From NCBI GenBank assembly GCA_015345905.1, contig JADDTR010000001.1:372001-436000 (forward strand): a stretch of DNA of 64,000 bases, in the 5' to 3' direction. Shown piece by piece: positions 58,322-64,000 of the stretch. The notes under the pieces were generated by a model, which worked only from the letters and a program-made list of their open reading frames with translations, did no database searches and was not told the origin of the DNA. The stretch comes from Aotearoamyces nothofagi. Its lineage: Eukaryota; Ascomycota; Leotiomycetes; Leotiales; Tympanidaceae. The translations under genes were made by a program, and so were the position numbers. The first letter of the stretch is position 1. The number at the start of each line of letters is the position of its first letter.

Positions 58322-59030
58322 ATTATCTGCCTATCTCTAGCCGCGCCTTGTTTTCTGTGACGACTGTCGACACTCACTTATACTACAGGTCTTTTATCTG
58401 CCTATCTCTAGCCGCGCCTTGTTTTCTGTGACGACTGTTGTACTTACTTATACTGCAGGTCTTTTATCTGCCTATCTATCTCTAGCTGTGCCTTGTTTTC
58501 TATAACGATTGACAATACTCACTTATACTGCAGGTCTTTTATCTGCCTATCTCTAGCTGTGCCTTGTCTTCTATAATGACTGTTGATATTTACTTATACT
58601 GCAGGTCTTTTATCTGCCTATCTATCTTCTAGCTGCGCCTTGTTTTCTATAACGACTGTTGTACTGCAGGTCTTTTATCTGCCTATCTATCTCTAGCTGC
58701 ACCTTGTTTTCTATAACAACACTCACTTATACTGCAGGTCTTTTATCTGCCTATCTATCTCTAGCTGCGCCTTGTTTTCTGTGACGACTGTTGTACTCAC
58801 TTATACTACAGGTCTTTTATCTGCCTATCTTCTAACTACACCTTGTCTTCTGTAACGACTGACAACACTCACTTATACTGCAGGTCTTTTATCTGCCTAT
58901 CTCTAACTGCGCCTTGTTTTCTGTAACGACTGACAACACTCACTTATACTGCAGGTCTTTTATCTGCCTATCTCTAACTGCGCCTTGTTTTCTGTAATGA
59001 CTGTTGTACTTATTTATACTGCAGGTCTTT
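58322..59030. repeat. 70-bp minisatellite, about 10 copies
   Basis: Head-to-tail units built on CAGGTCTTTTATCTGCC-TATCTCTAGCTGCGCCTTG, then a TTTTCTGTAACGACTG segment and CACTTATACTG. Copies begin near 58323, 58394, 58464, 58539, 58610, 58675, 58743, 58817, 58889 and 58960, so spacing is 65-75 bp. Differences are mostly C/T and G/A transitions, plus loss or gain of a CTAT step. There are no spacers unrelated to the unit, so this is not a CRISPR array. Confidence 0.95.
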
Positions 59031-59279
59031 CTGAAGCTGCTGTATATATATATATATATACTAGGTATAGAGGGGTAGAGAGAAGAGATCGCTACGCAGC
59101 CACGACTCTAGGAGGGACCCCTGACCTGGCCTGTTGATACGTTGGTTCTCGGTGGTTCTCGGCAGCTCCAGAGCACGCGTGTAGCAAAGATAAGATAAGA
59201 CTGTATGTATAGGTTGGTTGGATTAGGCTAGGTTAGGCTGTCCTATCGTATCCTGTCCTGTCTCCTCTGTTATTTTTTT

Positions 59280-60300
59280 GGCCTCACGGGATTTGGGATG
59301 TTGGGGTTTTGGATTTGTATACAGGGTCGATATATCTAGAAGTAGACCTTTCTATTTTGGAGGTTGGAGGAGGGTTGGAGGTTTGTAGCGGGGGTTGGGG
59401 GTTGGGATTTGGGGGTTGGGATTTGGGATTTGGGATTTGGGGGTTGGGGGGTTTGGGGATGAGGGGGGGGGGGATGAGGTAGGGGGTTGGTGTACCTGAA
59501 CTAGACTTCTCTCTACTGTTTAGAGTTGGTGTCTGAGTTTTGGGATTTGGGGTTTGGGTTTGGGGTTGGGATTTGGATTTGGGGATTTGGGATTGGGTTT
59601 TTATAGGAGGTTTGGGTCTGGGATTTGGGATTGGGATTTGAATTTGGGTTTGGGTTTTTGTAGTAGAGGGTTTAGGATTGGATTTGGGGGTTGGGGGCTG
59701 GAGATTTGGGTTGGGATTGGGATTTGGGGTTTGTATACAGAGCCGGCATATCCGGAGTAGACTTTTCCTGTTTTAGAGGTTGGGTTTTATAGTTGAGGGT
59801 TTGGTGGTAGGAGGTTTCGTATACCTGAACTAGACTTCTCTCTACTGTTTGGAGTTGGCGTCTGGGATTTTGGGATTTGGGGTTTGGGTTTGGATTTGGA
59901 TTTTGAGGGTTGGGATTTGGATTTGGGTTTTTGTAGTAGGTTTGGGTCTGGGATTTGGAATTTGGGATTTTGGATTGGGATTTAGAGGTTGGGATTGGAT
60001 TTGGATTTGGATTTGGGATTTGGATTTGGGATTGGGTTTTATAGTTTGAATATTGTATACAAGGTCGCCGTGTCTAAAAGTAGACTTTTCCTGTTTTGGG
60101 AGTTGGGGGTTGGAGATTTGTAGCAGGGGTTTAGAGCCGGGGTTGGGTTTGGGATTGGTATACCTGAACTAGACTTCTCTCTACTGTTCGGGGTTGGTGT
60201 TTGAGTTTTGGGATTTTGGATTTTGGATTTGGATTTAGGATTTGGGTTTGGATTTGGGTTTGGATTTTAGATTTTGGATGTTCGTGACCGGTCACGACTC
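59280..60300. repeat. G/T-rich array (GGATTT/GGGTTT) with ~330-bp higher-order units
   Basis: About 1 kb in which the + strand is almost only G and T with some A, made of GGATTTGG, GGGATTT and GGGTTGGG words. Two non-G-rich landmarks recur in order. GTATACA...GTAGAC lies at 59318, 59733 and 60055. ACCTGAACTAGACTTCTCTC lies at 59494, 59823 and 60162 (spacing 329 and 339). The array is therefore three diverged higher-order units with variable G-rich filler. The G-run density could support G-quadruplexes. The chance frames here read as Gly/Leu/Phe/Trp repeats and are not genes. Confidence 0.9.
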
Positions 60301-60570
60301 TCTAAACCTCTTTCTACTATCCGGGTCAACGTCCTCGTTTGACGACATCACCGATGTTGGGTCAGCATTCTTAGACCCCCCCTCTAAGCTCGCAACCTCT
60401 CNTTTAGGATTTGGGTTTGGATTTGGGTTTGGATTTTAGATTTTGGATGTTCGTGACCGGTCACGACTCTCTAAACCTCTTTCTACTATCCGGGTCAACG
60501 TCCTCGTTTGACGACATCACCGATGTTGGGTCAGCATTCTTAGACCCCCCCTCTAAGCTCGCAACCTCTC
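60234..60570. repeat. Identical 168-bp block on both sides of a single N (probable false join)
   Basis: Copy 1 60234-60401, one N at 60402, copy 2 60403-60570. The two copies read the same by eye from TTTAGGATTTGGGTTTGG to CTCGCAACCTCTC. Two overlapping contig ends placed side by side would give this. Confidence 0.9.
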
Positions 60571-60624
60571 AACCCCAAACGACCCCTCCTAATCTCCAGT
60601 CCAGCCGACACAACCAACCCATCC

Positions 60625-62002
60625 ATGCCTCGCAGCTCGCCCTCTTTCCTCTGCACGTTCTGCTGGACCGCGCAGTACGCGCCCTCGAAGCCCAAGCTGG
60701 TCGGCACATCGGACCGCATCGCGTGCCGCGCGTGCTGGTCGCGCGTGCTGGACCTGAGCATCTGCTGGGTCTGCGGCGAGGTGGTCGTTCGCGGCGACGA
60801 GGTGGTGAGCCTGGGCTGGTGTTTCTGGCACCGGGCCTGCTTCGGCTGCATTGTGTGCGGGGTGGGCATGGCTGTGCCGGAGGGAGAGGGGGAGCAGCGC
60901 ACGGGGGCCAGCACGGGGGCTGTGGAGCTGGACTCGGTGCCGCTCTGCGAGAGGGACGAGAGGGACATTGCCAGTAGCGCGGCGCGGATGGGAGGGGCGC
61001 GGCTCACGAGGAGGGAGAGCGAGGAGGCGGCCGCGGTGCTTGGGCTGGTGCGGGTGGGGAAGAGAGATGCCGGGCTGAGCGAGGCGAGGCGGGAGAGGAT
61101 GAGGGGCGCGGCTGAGGGCGCGCGGGACGAGGAGATCGCGTCGAGAGCGGAGGCGCGGAGGCAGCGGCGAGAAGAGAGCAGAGCTCTGCTGGTGAGCTGC
61201 TCTCTGCCCAGGGCCTCGCTCGTCCGGTGTAGCTGACCCAGAGCAGAGAGCCATGACGACGCCGGAAGAAGACGCCGAGCAGAAATACCGCCATCTCGCC
61301 ATCCCCCCTGGCCCGTCTCCAAACCCCACGGGCCGCATGGACGGCCCGCCCGAGAAGAGCAGCGGCCGCGAGGCCGCAGCGTCCGATGCCCCGGCGCCTT
61401 CGCCGGCTACGCTGTACGTCTCCGTCCTGGACCCGATCGGCGAGGCGTCGTTTCGGCCGAGCAGGACAAAACCGGTGCCGGAATGGATGAGTCGTGCTGG
61501 GCACGGCGGGTGTCGAGGGCAGCGCGAGACCTGGGCCGCCCCTGGGCATGGAGATGGTGCTGTGGCGGGGGACGGTGCCGGAGCGAAGGAGCGCGATGCC
61601 GCAGCTACGAGACCCCGCGCTCACCACGCCGCGCAACAGCCCGACCCGCGGGACGTCCCGGCTGGATCCCAAGATGCCGGAAGGGGAGATGCCAGCAGAG
61701 ACCCGCCTGCGGCCTCTCCTGCGCCGACGCGCCCCCTGCTGGGCAGCGGCGGGCTGCCGGGACAGGGTGCCGGGATGGTGCCGGCGTGGGGGAGAGGGCG
61801 GCGGAGTGGCTCTGTTTATGCTAGGTCGCGCGGCTGCGGGTGTCGAAAGACGCCGTATCCGTGCCCGGAGAGGTTGGTGGTTGGGGAGGGGGGTATTTCT
61901 CGGTGCGGCAGGGGGATGGGGACGGGGATGAGGGGGGGGAATATGGGCGAGGAGGAGACTGGGGAGGGAGAGGGGAGTGCGGGTGCTGAGAGAGGGAAGT
62001 AG
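60625..62002 (+). CDS. LIM-domain protein (C-terminal end uncertain)
   Basis: Exon 1 60625-61191 starts MPRSSPSFLCTFCWTAQYAP. An N-terminal pair C10/C13 and C34/C37 precedes a LIM domain: C47-x2-C50-x18-H69-x2-C72-x2-C75-x2-C78, with the last pair after an acidic insert at C108-x2-D111 (PLCERD). LIM zinc fingers mediate protein contacts at cytoskeleton or nucleus; this subgroup is uncharacterised to my knowledge. A 52- or 55-nt intron is likely: donor GTGAGC at 61192, branch-like GCTGAC at 61232-61237, acceptor before 61244 or 61247 (both in frame). It leads into MTTPEEDAEQKYRHLAIPP and then YVSVLDPIGEASFRPSRTKPVPEWM, a wording I recall from fungal LIM proteins. After about 61490 the frame turns GC-driven and unfamiliar; two other frames are also open, so an unseen intron or a sequence error may exist and the stop at 62002 is provisional. 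Confidence 0.68.
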
Positions 62003-63137
62003 GTTGAGAGAGAGGTAGGGGGTAGATGCTATGATGCCGACGGGAGTGGAGAGGGAGATTGTGAGAAGGGATCGAGGAGGGATCCAGACGGGATTGAAGA
62101 GGGGTTTTCGAAGATAGATTGAGATCGTCCTTGTACAGCACCTTACAGATCGGCGACTGTGCCCGAGCCGAGCTTCTGCGTATTAACATCAGCGAAGAAG
62201 GGAAGCGAGCGAGCTGGTCTTGCTTGCGAAACTGAATAGGATTAGAGACGTGGATGAAGAGGCTGGATTGAACCAATATATATATATCCGAGTGAAAATG
62301 CTAGATCGAACGGGATTCGACACGTGGATGAAGAGACTCGCGATTGTGAGACGTTGGGGTTGAGTGAAGATGTCTTCTGGCTTGTAGTATATTCTATATG
62401 CAGGGATAGGATGCCTCTCACTTCTCGATAAAAGAGTCGGGTGGGATGGGATCGTGCTGTCGTATATGCATGATTTGATTTGATTTGATTTGATTTGATT
62501 TGATTTGATATGATAGCTAGCCGTATCGTATCGCAATACCGTCGTCGTCAAAGCTCATCATCATCATCATATCCACTTCGTTCGCTGAGCTGGCGGTTGA
62601 TTTGATATGAATATGAGGATTTGAGATCTGGGCGACCTCAAGATCCAGACTCGTCCGAGCCATTCAGACTTCTTCGGAATAATTAGACAAGTCATAGTCC
62701 CAGCCTTAGCTACGCAGAACTAGCCAGAACCATTTCCTACTTTCAAAGTTCACTATTCACCATTCAAGACTTATGCGGCTATATAATCAAGTTACAGAGA
62801 TGATACCTCGACGAGGATTTTATAGAACGCAGATGCCACACTGCTTCATCTAGCGCTGCTTACAACCGCACAAGAAGTCTCCCCGAAAGGGATCTGGGAT
62901 CTTGCATTGATCCTGCTATGACCAGCGCAGGGGCGAGGTGGTAGGCAGTGCAGATGCGATTTCGACAAGGTAGGAGGTGTCAAGCGCGCCTTCCCCAGCC
63001 GGTGCGGTGCGCCTTCGGTAGCAGCGAGGCCCTGAATACCGGGGCGGACCCGTTTCTCAAGAAGAACTTCAAGAGCGCGACCCCGCGGGGAAAAATATCT
63101 CTACCAGAAGAGTATCTCTATCATAGAATCGCTAACC
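62003..63137. other. Intergenic, no gene seen
   Basis: 1.1 kb between the LIM gene and the last gene. It includes a pentanucleotide run and CATCAT repeats. The frame at 62948-63307 is an out-of-frame shadow of the next gene's start. Confidence 0.55.
62471..62512. repeat. TGATT pentanucleotide microsatellite
   Basis: About eight perfect TGATT units. Confidence 0.9.
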
Positions 63138-64000
63138 ATGAGTCTCCTCAGGCGTCTGGCAACGAAAAATGCCACCATGGGTCTCAACCGTCATTTGAAA
63201 CCAGGCCGGTTCGAAGTTCCAGAAGAACGCCGGGCGGCCTTCTGCTACACGTGTGGCTACGACGTATGCAAGCTGGCAGGCGAGGCAGCGCTCTATCAGC
63301 TTCATAAGTGTGAGGCACGCTGTGGCGGTGTGCAGTGGTTTTGCAAGCATTGCGGCATGTCGACGGTGAAGATGGATCACATGGATGCGGAGAGGCATAT
63401 TGAGGGGTGTAGGGGCGGGGATTCGGGAAGCGAGAGGGTAGATGAGGAGACGGCCGGTACTGATTCTGCAGTCAATGACAGCCCCAGCGAGAGCCCGGGG
63501 AATGGCGGAAAGGAGCCAGATGATGACTCGGGAAATGGTGAAAAAGAACCAGATGATGGCTCGGGAAATGGTGAAAAGGAGCCAGATGATGGCTCGGGAA
63601 ATGGTGAAAAGGAGCCAGATGATGGCTCGGGAAATGGTGAAAAGGAACCCGATGACGGCAGAACCAACGAGAGCTCGGGAAATGGTGAAAAGGAACCTGA
63701 TGACAGCAGAACCAACGAGAGCTCGGGAAATGGTGAGAAGGAGCCCGATGAACACGCAAGCACCACCACGCACAGCCCCCCACATCCCAGAAGTCTCCAG
63801 CAAGGCGAGAACCTAGTTCCGAAATCCGTCAGCCTGCTCTTCTGCTCGAGATGCGGCCTCGACCTGTTCCAGCTTGCGACCACCAGCGAGTTCTTCCGGC
63901 ATGACGTGGGCTGCAGACGCATTCCCGAGCCTGCCAAGCACTGCAGATTCTGTCGGAGATGGATGGCAGAGTGGATGACGGAGGAGAAAAAAACCCACGT
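63138..64000 (+). CDS. Cys/His-module protein with acidic repeats, 3' end beyond window
   Basis: One frame stays open from ATG 63138 to the window edge (287 codons visible) and gives MSLLRRLATKNATMGLNRHL. I do not recognise the family. Two zinc-like modules stand near the N-terminus: A, C36-x2-C39-G-x-D...LA...H56...C62; and B, C69-x2-C72-x14-H87-x3-C91. After a low-complexity acidic part the pattern returns: A' (CSRCGLDLFQLATTSEFFRH followed by DVGC) and the beginning of B' (HCRFCRRWM...). So the protein looks like a duplicated A-B unit joined by a repeat linker. Residues ~125-205 are units of SGNGEKEPDDG (11 residues), later with RTNESS added (15-16 residues). A structural or nucleic-acid-binding zinc role is possible but only inferred. 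The opposite-strand Pro/Ser/Phe frame is a shadow of the repeat. Confidence 0.72.
   Translation, partial: MSLLRRLATKNATMGLNRHLKPGRFEVPEERRAAFCYTCGYDVCKLAGEAALYQLHKCEARCGGVQWFCKHCGMSTVKMDHMDAERHIEGCRGGDSGSERVDEETAGTDSAVNDSPSESPGNGGKEPDDDSGNGEKEPDDGSGNGEKEPDDGSGNGEKEPDDGSGNGEKEPDDGRTNESSGNGEKEPDDSRTNESSGNGEKEPDEHASTTTHSPPHPRSLQQGENLVPKSVSLLFCSRCGLDLFQLATTSEFFRHDVGCRRIPEPAKHCRFCRRWMAEWMTEEKKTH
63511..63750 (+). repeat. Coding minisatellite, 33-bp then 48-bp units
   Basis: Tandem units of GATGATGGCTCGGGAAATGG plus a GTGAAAAGGAGCCA-type end, four or more at 33 bp. Two longer units follow, with an added AGAACCAACGAGAGC segment. Unit lengths are multiples of three, so copy-number change would keep the frame. 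It encodes the acidic SGNGEKEPDDG linker. Confidence 0.9.

Noticed and set aside
58322-59030. CRISPR-like array
   Set aside because: Units are contiguous with no unique spacers, and the host is a eukaryote.
59280-60300. Interstitial telomere of TTAGGG type
   Set aside because: Words are GGATTT/GGGTTT, not TTAGGG, and are interrupted by conserved landmark segments.
59554-60439. Gly/Leu/Phe/Trp-rich open frames
   Set aside because: Chance translation of the G/T-rich repeat array; no start context, no domain.
60411-60977. 188-codon + strand frame overlapping the LIM gene
   Set aside because: Begins inside the repeated block and runs out of frame through the LIM domain, whose zinc-ligand spacing proves the other frame.

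Overview
The window comes from a filamentous ascomycete fungus (Pezizomycotina; class not resolvable from sequence alone). The evidence is short introns (mostly 47-120 nt, GT...AG), typical ascomycete orthologues (a BimG/Glc7-type PP1, a separase, a Los1-type exportin, a CAAX-box G-gamma, a fungal Rdx protein, a probable DUF5321 protein), genes on both strands with short shared promoters, and long non-coding, simple-repeat-rich stretches. It looks like a draft assembly: there is a 168-N gap flanked by poly-G and poly-C, and a one-N join between two identical 168-bp blocks.

Layout. 1-5.9 kb: 3' part of an intradiol ring-cleavage dioxygenase, the assembly gap, an uncharacterised fungal protein, and the pyruvate dehydrogenase E3-binding protein Pdx1. 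6.1-13.4 kb: a mitochondrial membrane protein, PP1 catalytic subunit and an LRR protein. 13.4-16.7 kb is a GC-rich stretch without a supportable gene. 16.7-26.4 kb: selenoprotein-W-like Rdx protein, G-protein gamma, eIF3a and exportin-T. 26.8-33.2 kb: D-xylulokinase, a cation diffusion facilitator, a class II-like sirtuin and a small mitochondrial membrane protein. 33.5-43.1 kb: separase and a TPR/J-domain co-chaperone. 44.1-50.7 kb: BTB protein, Stm1-like RGG protein and a bZIP factor. 50.7-55.7 kb is a 5-kb gene desert full of simple repeats. 55.7-64 kb: an uncharacterised KEN-bearing basic protein, a 70-bp minisatellite, a 1-kb G/T-rich array with a ~330-bp higher-order period, a LIM protein, and a cysteine/histidine-module protein with an internal acidic repeat that runs off the window.

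Most genes are conserved housekeeping or signalling genes and do not form a pathway cluster. Exon structures were rebuilt by hand from splice sites, reading phase and recognised protein families; total CDS length is a multiple of three in every spliced model given. Divergent pairs (Pdx1/membrane protein, G-gamma/eIF3a, CDF/sirtuin, DUF5321/separase) share 257-484-bp promoters. I did not see a new defence system, a biosynthetic cluster, a mobile element with coding capacity, a tRNA or a CRISPR array. The most unusual items are the modular C2HC protein at the right edge, the G-rich higher-order array, a probable GC-AG intron in the bZIP gene, a 19-nt microexon in the Stm1-like gene, and the assembly artefacts.
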